A stretch of DNA of 64,000 bases from Chlorops oryzae (GCA_020466095.1 CM035807.1:65950296-66014295); one strand, 5' to 3'. Numbered from the stretch's first letter, positions 1 through 10,917 are shown. Numbers and translations are program-made. Notes: a model not told the origin generated them from the sequence alone.

Positions 1-2597
1 AATATCTGCTGTATACAAAAGATAAAGAAAAGGCCCAACAACACTCCCTTGAGGGACTCCTGCATTAATTTCAAAAGTTTTTGTTGTGAACGAATTATGT
101 TTTACTTGGAACGTTCTATGTTCTAGGTATGACTCAAATATCGCGTGGACATTTGCAGGAAGTAAGCTTCTAATTTTATATAACAATCCTTCATGCCAAA
201 CTTTATCGAAAGCTTGCTGGATGTCTAGGAATACTGCTGAGCAGTATTCGCGATGTTCATATGCAAGTCGAATTTCATTCGTAATACGATTAACTTGCTC
301 AATAGTGCCGTGATGTTTTCTGAATCCAAATTGGTGGGAGGGAACAATATGCTGTTCTTGAAGAAGTGGTGTTAATTTGGATAGCAATATTTTTTCGAAT
401 AACTTTGAGAGGCAAGGGAGGAGGCTAATTGGTCTATAAGAGGAAGCTTGGGTAGGATCTTTTCCTGGTTTAGACACCATTTTAATTACCGACCGTTTCC
501 AATCTTTTGGAAAGTATCCGTGCTTTATAATAGAATTAAATAGGACTGTTAAAAATAATACTGCAACGGAAGGTAGCTGTTTTAACATTTTTGAAGTAAT
601 TAGATCATGCCCTGGGGCTTTTTTACAGACCATTTCATTTTTTATGGAATTATTAACTTCACTTGGTCTAATGTTTATGTGAATTCTGTGGGCGTTTTCA
701 GTTAGAATTGGGAGATTGATTTGAGTAGTGCTCGGATTTGGTTGAAAAACCTTACTGAGGTGCAATGCAAAGACCGTTGCTTTATCTTCGTCGGAGCGTG
801 CCCAACCACTATTAGGTCTACGGATAGGTGACTCGCTATATACTGGAGTTTTGAAACCGCGGCTCGCTAGCCACAAGGACTCTCGATTAACGCTTCTGGG
901 CGTAAGGTTCTGGATAAAATGACGTTTTTCAGTTTCCTTATCCCTAGCTAGAGCAAGTCTAAGATTTTTTTCAGCCTCTTTTAGTCTATCTTTGGCAATT
1001 GGCGAGCGGAATCGTTGCCATTCGCGCCTGAATCTTCGTTTTTCGGCAACGAGATTTTCGATTTCTATATTGGTCAGTGTTTTCCTAATTCTTTTTTTAA
1101 AATATGGGGTAGAATTTTTTGCTGCTGATTCTAGTATAGAATTGAAAACAATTACGGCATCATCAATATGCTCATTGAATGCGATTTTGTAATTTGTATG
1201 AATGTGGGAACTTATATACTTTTGTACTTTAGCCAGTTAGTCCTTGGATTTGTTAAGCTGAGAGGACCTTCAACTTCTTTTGGAAACTTATGTAAGAGGA
1301 ACATAACAGGCGAATGATCGGAGGAGAGGTCAGTTGTCGCTTTTGCTGAAATAAGCTCTCTTGCAACACCCTTAGTGATTCCGAAATCTAAGAGGTCAGG
1401 AATTTTTTGAAGATCTGTTGGCCAGTAAGTTGGCTGCCTCGGCGATAAAAAGTCAAGAGAATTATTTTTATTAATAATTGCCTTGTATAGTTGTTGACCC
1501 TTAGAATTGCATGTTCTGGAGCCCCAGAAAGTATGCTTTGCTTTATAGTCTCCTGCTGCTATAAATTTTTCACCCAATGTCTCAAAGTAGTCCACGAACA
1601 TTTTTTCCGTTACATTAAATCGAGGTGGGCAACAGAGAGCTGCAACGGATACATAGTGTTTGTGTACACTCGAGTGTGTGGATCAGATTTGGTTTGAATC
1701 AAACCCTTTAGTACAACAATCGTAATGTCTCGTGTGCGCATGAGTTCAGCACGAGCATGTTGTGCGCTAAACTCGAGTTCTTTTCATACACTCTGTTCGG
1801 GTTCGAGTGTTTTTAAGTCGTGCATACCCAATAAACTCGAGTGCATCTCGAGTGTGTTATCTACGTTTTTCTACAGAAAAATATGTATGAGAGAGCTGCA
1901 ACGCGCACGGAACTTTGGTGTAAATTAGTCATATTTGAGCAGGCCCACATATGTACATACGCACATACACCTTTATTCTCCGCATTTGACTCTGATATTT
2001 TCCCCTTGTTCTGTTTCTATACCCATAGAACTCGAGTTGAACTCGAGTTTGAGTGGTTTTTTCGGATCAGTTTGCGTATAACATACCCGAAATGAGAGTC
2101 TGAATACACGTACAACAAAATTCGAGTTAGGTGCTCGAACTCGAAAATAAGATTTCGCGTGTGCAACTCGATCGAACACATAGCTGCGGAGTTTGATATT
2201 CGACGTGTTCTGAATTTTCAGCAAGGGTGTTCGAACATGCTCGAGCACACTCAAAGCAGTTCTCTGGTGGGCAATAAATCGCCGATAAAACGAGATTTTT
2301 ACCTTTCATTATTACGCAAACTGTTGATGCCTGAATGAAATCATAACTATATGAATCTAAAGGAAAATGCTGGATTCTTCGACGAATAAGTATACCAGTG
2401 CCTCCATGCGCCTTGCCGTCTGGGTGGTTAGTTTGATAGAAAATATATCCAGGGATTGAGAAGAAATTCTTATTTGTTAAATGAGTTTCAGAGAGAAGCA
2501 TTACGTCAACTTCTTCGTGATTTAAAAAATTTTGAATTTCCAGTTTATGCTTGGTTAGCCCGTTCGAATTCCACGCACAAATTTTTAAGACGCTCAT
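1..2597 (-). pseudogene. Jockey ORF2, endonuclease plus reverse transcriptase (interrupted, partial)
   Basis: ORF2 starts at ATG 2597-2595 (MSVLKICAWNSNGLTKHK), the typical start of an APE-type endonuclease, with the motifs LLSETHLT and GDYKAKHTFWG (metal-binding and catalytic region) and SSDHSPVMF. The endonuclease is split after AIYCPP by a 634-bp hAT insertion (1633-2266). It resumes in the same sense at 1624, and an in-frame stop at about 1212 marks a small frame break. Left of it the frame is open to the window edge: linker, then RT blocks (SYRPISLLPCLSKLFEK, QFGFRKHHGTIEQVNR, SAVFLDIQQAFDKVWHEG, GVPQGSVVGPFLYLLYTAD). The FADD active site would lie just outside the window. The protein nicks target DNA and primes reverse transcription. 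Confidence 0.85.
1633..2266. mobile_element. hobo-type hAT MITE with 8-bp target duplication
   Basis: The jockey endonuclease is interrupted by 634 bp bounded by inverted ends CAGAGAGCTGC and, on the other strand, CAGAGAACTGC. Both sides carry the 8-bp duplication GTGGGCAA (1625-1632 and 2267-2274). Eight-bp duplications and CAGAG ends define hAT transposons, and CAGAGAACTGCA is the terminal repeat I recall for Drosophila hobo. There is no transposase ORF, so it is non-autonomous. Internally it carries many copies of the palindrome ACTCGAGT (for example 1668-1675, and two around 2031-2049), which could be subterminal transposase-binding sites. There is also an internal copy of the end sequence, GAGAGCTGCAACG at 1891-1903. 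Confidence 0.9.
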
Positions 2598-4165
2598 ATT
2601 TTTGCTAAAAGTGCTGTCATTAATTGTGTTTGCATTTGCACAATTCTGTCTAGTGAGCTTTGCATTGTTTGCATAAATTGGGACAAACTTTGAGTTAGAG
2701 TTGATATCATTATCTCAAGACTACTATTGTTGTTAGTAGGAGGGCTAACAGAGGGCGAAGGTTAAGTACATTTGCATAAGAAACTCCTGGAGTTACAGGA
2801 TTCAAATTAAGGTTGTGAGAGGATAATGGTACCGAAACAGTAATATTTTTTGTAGGATTACGAGCTGATTCTTTTTTAATATTGATTCGTTTTTTCAGAT
2901 CTTGATAAACTAGACATCCTCTGTAATTCGCAGAATGGTTTCCTTCACAGTTACTGCATTTCAGTAATTTGCGATTATCAATTGTTTTTTTATTACAGAC
3001 TGAGCTATGATGAAGCTCGCCACATATTACACACACGGTGCGCAATGTGCAATAAGATTTTGTATGTCCAAACTCTTGACAATTGGTACATTGAATAGGA
3101 CCATTTCTTTTATGTGGCTCTTCGACCGATATTTTGCGATGCAATAAGTATTGTAAATTATATATAGGATGGACTTCATTCTTTTTAAGCTTTAAGTTGT
3201 CAGGCAACAGATCAACTTTGAACATAGGCTGTGGAACTTTTGATTTATTAAATATATTTATAACCGATTTAACGTGGAAGCCTTTTTCTCCCAGCGCATC
3301 TTTTATTTCATTTATGTCGACGTCTGCTTCAATACCTTTGATCACCACTGTGATACCTTTGCTACTCTTTAGCTGATAGGTATAAAATTTTTTATTAGTA
3401 GATTCAAACTCTTACAACCCTGCGGAAATTGTCCTCGGTGTTGGTTTGGATTTTTGTTTCGTGTATGTTACCCTTTGTTAAGGGAACAACATGAAAGTTG
3501 TTATTTCCTAACAGACTAGCCAATTTGGCAACAAGTGCACTAGAGCTCCGCTCGCGCAAATAGATTGGAGGCGATTTAAGTTTTTTCTCTGGCTGAGATT
3601 CGGAATTTTCGCTCACATTTTCAGCTAGAGCGGCGAAACGATTGCCCGTTAAGGCTTTTTGGAAAGAAGGAGTTTCCGTTTTGTTGAGCTTGGCCCTAGT
3701 GTCATTTTTTCCGGCAGGGCTTCTTTTTCTCTTAGTTATATTAACATATCGATGCATACCGATCAGCACCGCCTGCTGTACGTTTTCTTTTTTATTCATT
3801 TTATTTTGGTTGCTATCCGAATCAACTTTTAAATTTGTGTGGGTAAAATTTTTTGTAATTTTGGCACTAGGAATAGTGGCTGCGGGTGAAACAGGTTCAA
3901 TACTATTGGGAGTGCTGTTTGAGCTATTTTCTTTAATTGCATAGCAATTTATTCCACTAACGGAGTGCGATCTTTGCCTCTCGAAATGGCTTTTTATGTT
4001 TGAAAATTGACTTGCACCTGATTGTAAACTGGTGGACTGGTCTATTTTGCCACCATCTGATGTAATTTTCCTAGCGGGAAGTTGCTGAGCTAGGTTTAGT
4101 ACTCCATACTTGTGGTTTGTGTCGAGGCTACTGCTTGGTGGAGGTGATCTATCAATTGGCATCAC
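2594..4165 (-). pseudogene. Jockey ORF1, Gag-like nucleic-acid-binding protein (two frame breaks)
   Basis: This is the first ORF of the jockey-like LINE, which would bind element RNA in the ribonucleoprotein. The N-terminal half (4165-3404) is polar, rich in Ser/Asn/Lys, and starts MMPIDRSPPP. The C-terminal half (3376-2710) contains three cysteine knuckles: CTNCQEFGHTKSYC, CVICGELHHSSVC and CSNCEGNHSANYRGC. The two halves are in different frames, with the break near 3400. A second break near 2765 moves the frame into a Ser/Gln-rich tail ending at the stop 2596-2594. That TGA overlaps the ATG of ORF2 as ATGA, an arrangement compatible with coupled translation. The domain order and knuckles match jockey ORF1; the leader start is less certain. 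Confidence 0.75.
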
Positions 4166-4495
4166 TTCTTCTTAGAGCAGCTGACAGCTGTAAACAGCTG
4201 CAGAGACCAGTTGTCTCTGTCTTGTATATGACTGTAATTGGATTACGATATTAAACCAAAACACGTAAGTATGTATGTTTATCACGATACTTATCTTTAT
4301 TTTTATTTACGGCGCCGCAAAATCCGCAAATTGAATGGGGCGACACCGAATTCAGAGCGAAACGTTATCGCTGGCTCCCCTTTGGGTTTTTGTCTATCTT
4401 TAACTAAGGTTTCACTTTCTCTACACTTGATTTTATTTGAATTTAATTTTGTTTGCTCGAGCGCTAAATTTTTTCCTTCTACACTTGACTAGGGT

Positions 4496-4981
4496 TGCCA
4501 AATGAAGTGTTAACAAATTAACTACTAACTTTTTATTCAAACCAACAGAAATGAAACTGAAGCCACTTGGCCAATGTATAAAAAATGGGGGAAAAATAAG
4601 AAATAAAAAATAAAAATAAAAATAATAAAAAAAAATATATCACCCTTAAGTAAAATAATGTTTAAGAAAATATTAAATATGGAAAATTGTATTCGGTTAA
4701 GTAATTAAGGAATAATCGGTTTTAAATTAAGAAAATATTTAAGGATACTTGTACGTCAGCTATAAGAATGTAATATTTACTCTTTAAGTCGCATGAAAAT
4801 CAACGGAAACTCAACGTCGAATTTTTAATACCGACCCTAGAACGTCACATCAACTTGCAGCGAAATCTACATACCCATGAAGGAAGCTGACCTGCCGCAC
4901 TCACGATCAACGGAAAATAAACAGCGAATTTGTAAACACCAATTCTATAAGGTCATCATGTCTCTCCCGCGACATTCTCTT
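4496..4981. other. AT-rich stretch, then probable 3' internal end of a gypsy-type element
   Basis: From 4496 to about 4800 I see only A/T-rich low-complexity DNA. From about 4800 to 4981 the composition changes to mixed sequence that runs directly into a purine tract and an LTR-like start at 4996, so it is probably the untranslated 3' end of an LTR retrotransposon. No protein motif was recognised. Confidence 0.4.
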
Positions 4982-5930
4982 GGAAAAGGGAGAGATGTTG
5001 TGAGGCAATTGCAAGCAATGAGAAGAACAAGAAAGAAATCAGATCATAAACACCAAATTTCTGTCACACGCGCATCAATTGAGCAATATCAATAAATCGA
5101 AGTAAGCAAAGCAGAGCTTAAGTAATCGAAGCGAAAACGCAAGCTGGCGTTTTGACACATATTGCATTGGCACGCTGGCCACAGCGCAGCACAGGTGACC
5201 AAATACCCAAATATGCTGAGTTGGATATGTGTCACAGCGCGGCACAGGTGACCCAATTATTATCCAAATATGCTGAGTTGGATATGTGTCACCAGAAACA
5301 CAGCAGAAAATTAGTGACCTACGACACTGTTATGGTAGCAGCGATCAGTGAGGGCAGTGAGAGCGTTTCTACTATAAAAGATGTTGATCAACCAATGTTC
5401 TGGGAGTCTACGGTAGTCTACAGTCTGGAATCGTCGCTTCAGTCAGTCATCGTTAAACTAAATTAACTTAAATTAATGTATAATTAATAGTGTCCGACCG
5501 AAGGTGGATTTTTAGCCGAAGCCGAACAATCGGCAGAGTTGAAGACTTCGGAAGAAGACCGAAGGCCGAAGCCGAATGCAAAACATTTTACAGTAAGGAA
5601 ACAAAATCAGTCCTTATTCATTTGACAATCACAAAAAAAAACCGCTCAAATTTTCTCTAAATTCTTTCGCTTTAGTCGCCCACAAAGTGAGAATTTACGG
5701 CAATAATTCACTAGTGTAAAAGGTCTCAATGAAGCAATTGAAAATCTTTCGTGACTTTTATACTTCCATTGAAATGCAAAAATATTCGGCTAAAATATTC
5801 GGCTTTTTCCAGCCGAAGCCGAAGCCGAAGATTAAGAATTGGCCGATTATGCCGATTACCGAAGCCGAACCTTCGGTCGGACACTATTAATTAAATAAGG
5901 AGTCAATAAAGACTTTAAAAGGCATTCAAC
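4982..5930 (+). mobile_element. Gypsy-type LTR with polypurine tract, truncated on the right, carrying a MITE
   Basis: A polypurine tract (GGAAAAGGGAGAGA, 4982-4995) is followed immediately by TGTTGTGAGG, the same arrangement as the errantivirus LTR at 43189 in this window. The LTR contains an imperfect direct repeat of about 60 bp (around 5172-5290, with repeated CAAATATGCTGAGTTGGATA), a TATA-like CTATAAAAG at about 5371, and an AATAAA signal near 5903. It is interrupted by a hAT MITE (5488-5886). No CA end is clear before BEL/Pao integrase sequence begins near 5950, so the LTR appears truncated there. The internal coding region is absent. Confidence 0.65.
5488..5886. mobile_element. hAT-type MITE with CCGAAGCCGAA-rich ends
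   Basis: This 399-bp element has matching inverted ends TAGTGTCCGACCGAAGG, fitting the TAGNG rule for hAT termini. The flanking 8-mers, ATAATTAA (5480-5487) and TTAATTAA (5887-5894), match at 7 of 8 positions. Both ends are packed with short CCGAAGCCGAA repeats. There is no transposase ORF. Confidence 0.8.
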
Positions 5931-5949
5931 GCGTTTTCTTGGAAAGGAC

Positions 5950-7087
5950 CAGGATCAGAAGGAAAAGTCTTAACATCGTTCACAAAACGCTCTTGCATGG
6001 GGGCGCTGAACTCATGTTTCGCATGGTGCGACAAACCTTTTACATCGCGGGACTGAAACGAAAAATCAAGAGCTGCATCACCCTCTGTCATGCGTACACC
6101 ATCCATAAGCAGTGATTGAAGACGCAAATGATGACCGCGCTGCCAGCCGAACGATCGACGCTATCGCTCCCATTCACACATACAGGCGTCGATTTTGCCG
6201 GGCCGTTGGACAACAAGGCTTCCGCTCTTCGAACCGCGCCGTATCTGAAGGGCTATGTCTGTGTCTTTGTGTGTTTCGCTACAAAAGCCGTTCATCTGGA
6301 GCTAGGCTCTGAACTATCTACGGCATCGTTCCGAGCAGCGTTTGATCGTTTCGTCGGGCGGCGTGGCCTGCCTGGGCGAATTTTCTCCGACAACGGTCGA
6401 AATTTCATAGGCACAAAAAATGTTTTAGATACGGAATTCACCAGCTTTCTTTCAACCGCTGCTGAGAACCTTCAACGAAACTATTCCCTGCAAGGATTTG
6501 AATGGCATTTGATCCCGCCCCATGCACCTCACATGGGTGGCCTCTGGGAGGCGGCGGTCAAAAGCTTCTAGACTCATTTTGTCAAGGTGGCTGGTCCTCA
6601 CAAGTTCTCGTTTGAAGAATTTGCCACCTTACTAGCTCGGATTGAAGGAGTCTTGAACTCGCGCCCGCTCACTCCGATGTCAGAAGATCCGGCAGACCTA
6701 TTGGCGCTGACGCCTGGACATTTTCTGCCAGGAGCTCCCCTCACAGCATGGCCCGAAGAATCCCAAGCCGATTTGCCGCTCACTACGCGATGGGAGAAAG
6801 TGAAGATACATCACCGCTTCGCTCAACGTTGAAAATGGAATATCTTTTGGATTTACATTAGAGAGACAAATGGAAAGTGCCCGCAACCGAATTTGAAGGT
6901 GGACGATTTCGTCGTCATTATGGATACTCAGCTGCCCCCATTTGAGTGGAAGAAGGGAAGGATCGTTCAGGTGCATCCTGGAGACGATGGCCTTGTGCGC
7001 ATTGTTGATGTCAGGACGCAGGGTGGCATTATCACAAGGCCAATTACAAAACATTGCCTATTACCCGTTGAACTTTCAGAAGCATTA
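5950..7087 (+). pseudogene. BEL/Pao integrase and C-terminal domain (several stops)
   Basis: This is the C-terminal part of a BEL/Pao polyprotein, whose integrase would insert the element cDNA. The H2C2 zinc-binding region is visible from about 5965 (VHKTLLHGGAELMFRMVRQT), then the catalytic core with HTGVDFAGPL, FSDNGRNF and HMGGLWEAAVKSF (the D, D and E residues). RWEKVKIHHRFAQR and VHPGDDGLVRIVDV follow; the latter is the typical BEL/Pao integrase tail. In-frame stops near 6112, 6571 and 6832 make it a pseudogene. The upstream RT, protease and gag are absent. The preceding gypsy-type LTR ends close to 5940, so the left boundary is a junction between two unrelated elements. Confidence 0.85.
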
Positions 7088-7192
7088 TGATTAACCGTAA
7101 TCACCCTTTCGCAACACCACCTCCTCTCCCCCTCTTGCCTTATCATCGACCATCAGCTCATCAGTCTCTCCTATTCGTTTCAGACTATTGCT

Positions 7193-7987
7193 ATGGGAGG
7201 ACGACCCCCGTGCGTAGCGTGCGCTAAGGCCCATGGATTGAGTCGCTGCCGCCGGTTCCGCCGATGGAATATCGAGAAGCGATTACTGACCGTACAGCAG
7301 GGCAAATGTTGCCTATCGTGTTTGTCGCTGACCCACCTGCGGAAGGATTTCCGTTCAGGAGATAGCTGCAAAATTTGTGGAGAACAGCACCACACACTGA
7401 TCCATCAGCGGCCGCGATCGCTATCGCCCGCTGAGTCCGGCCCATGGCGCCCCTTGAAAGCACGGGAGCCTGACTCGCGGGCGACTCCAGCCGCTCGACG
7501 ACGCTCTCGACGACGCCGCCAACATTTTCGAACAACCCATGGTCGTCCGGAGATGCGGAGCAAATCCGGCGAGCGTAACCGCCCGCCTCCAAGAGACTCC
7601 GCAGATCGATGACGCCTGCCACGACACCGAAATCAGTCGCCAGTTGAGCGGCCCCGTTGGCCATCAACACCCCAACGCCGAGGGCCACCGTTGCAGCGCC
7701 GAGGACCCCAAACAAGCCTCAGTCGGCCCTCATCACCACCCTAGAGCCGCCGACACTACGTCACACAAACGGGTCGGATTCGGAAAATCCGCCTAGAAGC
7801 AGCGAGGACCCCAAGCCCCCGCCGGGAAGGTCACATCCGCTTCGCGCTCTCTCCAGCCCCCCAGTCAACGACCTCGATGTCCCCACCTGGCGCCTGGGAT
7901 TGGCAGATCCCGTTCGACCGCGACATGGCCCGCGTCCGGGAGATGGTGAAAGAGGTCCGCGACTTCTTGCGCAGTCGAGAGTGGTAA
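7193..7987 (+). pseudogene. BEL/Pao-associated zinc-finger ORF located after the integrase
   Basis: About 105 bp after the integrase stop, an ORF starts at ATG 7193. Its first 75 residues have the cysteine/histidine pattern normally found in BEL/Pao Gag: PCVACAKAHGLSRC, then CCLSCLSLTHLRKDF, then CKICGEQHHTLIH. A basic, Pro/Arg/Ser-rich region follows. The frame is then broken several times, and another frame ends plausibly at about 7987 with DWQIPFDRDMARVREMVKE and DFLRSREW. GC content is clearly higher than in the surroundings. In standard BEL/Pao elements this finger lies before the protease, so the position after integrase is unusual. It could be a genuine third ORF or a rearranged Gag fragment. 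Confidence 0.55.
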
Positions 7988-8549
7988 GCAGGAAATATCG
8001 GTTGCGTAGCGCAAGGGCAGTATGTCCGTTTTCTCTCCACAGAGCCTATGCAGCCGCACCGTTAACTAAATGGCGAATGTATCGATATTATCGAATACCC
8101 TTTTTCTTTTCAACAGCGCTAGCTCAACTGAGAGTTTGAGCGGATCAGATTCGACGCTCAACCCGTTCGCATATAGAAAAAGGAAAACCGCGCGTCAAAA
8201 AAAAAAACAAAAAAACATCATCCGACTAATGCGCGAAATATCCCTCACCAAAAAAAAAAAAAACAAACAATCAATAAAAACCTAATCGTAAGCCACGAAT
8301 AAAAACACAAAAAAAAAGTATTTAAGTTCATACGCCACAAAGGCAGAATTCCGTTTATATTTTTCTATATTCATTAAGAGCCAAGAAGGCCATATTATTT
8401 TGTGACGTGTTGAGTCCTCAACGCATTCATTAATCCCCTATACACTTAATTCGCCACGCCGCTTTGCCGAAGCATCCAGTGCCGTTTCCCGGAATCCAGA
8501 GTGGAACCACAGGTGCGTACCACATCTCCTGGATTAGACAATGACCATG
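7988..8549 (+). other. Probable untranslated 3' region of the BEL/Pao fragment
   Basis: There is no ORF of note. Several A-runs (8195-8320) precede mixed-composition sequence leading into a probable LTR at about 8550. I see nothing else here. Confidence 0.4.
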
Positions 8550-9145
8550 TGTTGTGAGTTACAACATACGAGTACTCACTGTACTACCTAGCGTAAACTG
8601 ATCGACAGAAAGAGTCAACCGTTTTTGCAAGACCAGCGAATAACAGACAGAAGCGATCAAAAGAAATGCAACGACCGAAGACGATGACGCAATATCGTCA
8701 CCAAAGCAGAATTAGAGTTGGAACGCAGAAGTAGGTCAGCGATAATTAGAACGACGACTACGTCAGCACCAGCTGATATACGAAGTCATAGAGAACAGCG
8801 AAATTGGGCTATAGTCGATTCCACAACAGCAGTTCATCATTGTGGAAGTGTTCCAGATTTGGCTAGAAAGTGCAGCATAAGCACTTTCTCCTTATAAAAG
8901 GGAAGCATCAACATCGACAAGCGGACTCTTGATTTAGTATTCAAAGTCTCAACTCCGGTGCACGTACTCACCCAAGGGCCACGACAGCGGAGCGTAGACT
9001 TAATTGTTAGATAGGGAATTAGGGAAGTCCTTTCGAGTCAAATAGGAGCTAGAGTAGGATCGAAAAATTGTAATTAAAATAACAAGTAAATCAATAAAAG
9101 GACTTAAATGAATTCTCTGTGGAATTCGAAAATTGTAATTCAGTT
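8550..9145 (+). mobile_element. Probable LTR (3' LTR of the BEL/Pao fragment, or a solo LTR)
   Basis: The sequence starts TGTTGTGAGTTACAACATAC. It has a TATA-like CTTATAAAAGGG at about 8893 and an AATAAAAGG polyadenylation signal near 9093, the usual order of an LTR promoter and terminator. Its position after the integrase and 3' ORF suggests the BEL/Pao 3' LTR. No clear polypurine tract precedes it and no matching partner LTR or target duplication is present, so the boundaries and class are provisional. Confidence 0.5.
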
Positions 9146-9414
9146 ATGCACCAAAGCTTTTCCATTCGTCTTAAAAAAATACTTTTTGTCCAAAAAATAT
9201 TTTTTTCGCTTTTTTCCACTTGTCTGTATAGCTCGACACTCTGAAGCAAACTTAAGTCAAACAGCAGCGTGAGTGGAACATTCAATAGAAGAACATATGC
9301 ATGTATGTGCAGTAGTTGAGCGGGAATCTACTCTCGGACCGAGGTACAATCGCTTCAAGGTACACACCTCTCCTCTATATGGGGACCCTAATGGCCTTAA
9401 AAACCTGTTGAATA
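9146..9414. other. No recognised feature
   Basis: AT-rich sequence with short T-runs; no ORF, RNA or repeat boundary could be supported. Confidence 0.4.
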
Positions 9415-9730
9415 TTCTTTCTTAGTGGTCCTGTTTTTTTGGGCGTGGTTTTAAAATTATTTACACATGTGTGTCTGTGACGGGTTTTATATTTTCAGGC
9501 TCGCCTGACTATAACAACCTTACTTGTTTGAAATTAAAAATAACAAATATACACGGTTTTGGATCTAAGAAACTGAAAGTTGTTTTTAACGTAATTTGGC
9601 GTGCTGAGCTCAAAAATAGCAACGGTTTTTTAAGATTGGCTCTAGATTCCGAGATATGGACCAAAACCCGATATTTAGGACATTGACTCACTTAACAAGC
9701 TGTAACTTCGTTGTTTATCAACCTTGTTTA
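9415..9730 (+). repeat. Dispersed repeat, copy 1 (shared with 15075-15200 and 50400-50565)
   Basis: The segment with GGCTCGCCTGACTATAACA (about 9498-9516) recurs inverted near 15115-15140. The segment from GGATCTAAGAAACTG to AACAAGCTGTAACTTCGTTG (about 9560-9710) recurs in direct orientation at 50400-50565 inside Mtr4 intron 1, with roughly 80 percent similarity by eye. Family and full length are unknown. Confidence 0.7.
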
Positions 9731-10650
9731 ATTTCGACACCGTATTTACCAAATTGAAATTTAGGCATGTTTTAATTTATAACTTCAACAAAAAAGGTCA
9801 AATAAAATATTATGTTAAAAAAAAAATCTCTTGTGTGTGTTTTCATGAAAAAATTGTTTGCATTTCCTTTTAAAAAGATGTTTATATAAGCGCTTTTAGG
9901 AAAGTGCAAGTAGCTGGAATTTAGACCCAGGGCTTTTCCCAACGTAAGATTTTACATCTCACACAACTACGCCACGCAGACCATTAAAAACACATTCATA
10001 ATGTCATTTGAAAAAGGTACATTTCAATCAAGTTTAATTTGACTTAAAAAAGTTTCCTTGGAAATAAAGCGGTACCGTTTGATCAAGAAATGCTTCAATA
10101 TCATTTTTACATATACTCACATTTTGGTTGTATTTTAGGTAATATGCTCCCGCATACAAAACCGAACCGAACAAAAAAAATTTTCCAATCCAATACCGAG
10201 TAGCAAAGGCGCGATGGTGACCCTGAAAATAATTCCAAATTAAATCACAAAAATTGTTATATTTTGAAATTTTATTATTTTTACTGATGTTCTCACTACT
10301 TTGTGTTTAATGGTTAGTATTTATGTTCTACTCAAACATCAAAACTTCGGTGCTCCTAGGTTTGACTATTCAATACTCAGGGCTGACTTGATATGAGCCC
10401 TTGAATATGAAAGTGGAATAAGTCAAAAATTTTAGAAATGTAGTCTAAACACTTGTTCAGACGGAGCTCCGAAACATGCGTTTCGTTTCGTGAAGCACGA
10501 ATGCGAAACTACTCGTTCAGACGTAGTCATTCATGTTTCGTTTTCCTCTTCTTCTTCTTATTTGTTTTTCAAAATGTTTTGAAATAGTCTTTCTTGCCCA
10601 CTTTGAAAGTGGAAAAGAAATGTGACTAAATGTCAAAATATGAATGAATT
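9731..10650. other. AT-rich non-coding stretch
   Basis: No ORF or RNA was recognised. There are two short related phrases around 10455-10540 (TTCAGACG with GAAACATG/CATGTTTCG in opposite orientations), too weak to define an element. Confidence 0.4.
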
Positions 10651-10663
10651 TAGATCGCATGTA

Positions 10664-10904
10664 GGTAGGTAGGTTGAAGTGGCTGCCACTTAGGCCGTTA
10701 ATCGGCCCATTGTGATACCACGGAGGTTTTCTTGTGTTTGTGTGAGTGTATGTCTTTTTATGTAGTGTGCCCCTAACATGCGATTTTTGAAAAACCAGTG
10801 CTAGGCGTGGAACATTACACTCCGTTTCGCCTGTGCCGGGAATCGAACCTCGGACCCTGGGATTAAGAGCATAGCACGCATCTCCTACGCTATCCCAGAG
10901 CCAC
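10664..10904 (-). mobile_element. tRNA-derived SINE with (CCTA)n tail and 13-bp target duplication
   Basis: Read on the minus strand, the head is tRNA-like: GTGGCTCTGGGATAGCGTAG contains an A-box region, and GGTTCGATTCCCGGCAC is a clear B box. A tRNA-unrelated body follows, then a tail of repeated CCTA. Perfect 13-bp duplications TAGATCGCATGTA flank it (10651-10663 and 10905-10917). This is a textbook SINE insertion transcribed by RNA polymerase III and mobilised by a LINE. A 17-bp piece of the same head appears near 51399. Confidence 0.9.
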
Positions 10905-10917
10905 TAGATCGCATGTA

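Larger units (their letters stand above)
1..4490 (-). mobile_element. Jockey-like non-LTR retrotransposon (LINE), copy A, running off the left edge
   Basis: The minus strand carries ORF1 (about 4165 to 2594) followed by ORF2 with an endonuclease and reverse transcriptase that continues beyond position 1. The layout and the RT wording (SYRPISLLPCLSKLFEK, GVPQGSVVGPFLYLLYTAD) are those of jockey-clade LINEs. The copy is fairly well preserved: I see about three frame breaks (near 3400, 2765 and 1215) and one DNA-transposon insertion (1633-2266). The 5' boundary is not sharply visible. ORF1 starts at 4165, and unassigned leader-like sequence reaches about 4490, where AT-rich unrelated DNA begins. 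A second, 5'-truncated copy of the same clade lies at 12815-14008. Confidence 0.85.

Noticed and set aside
7224..7715. 163-codon minus-strand frame opposite the zinc-finger ORF
   Set aside because: It is the GC-rich antisense shadow of the plus-strand finger ORF; no motifs of its own.
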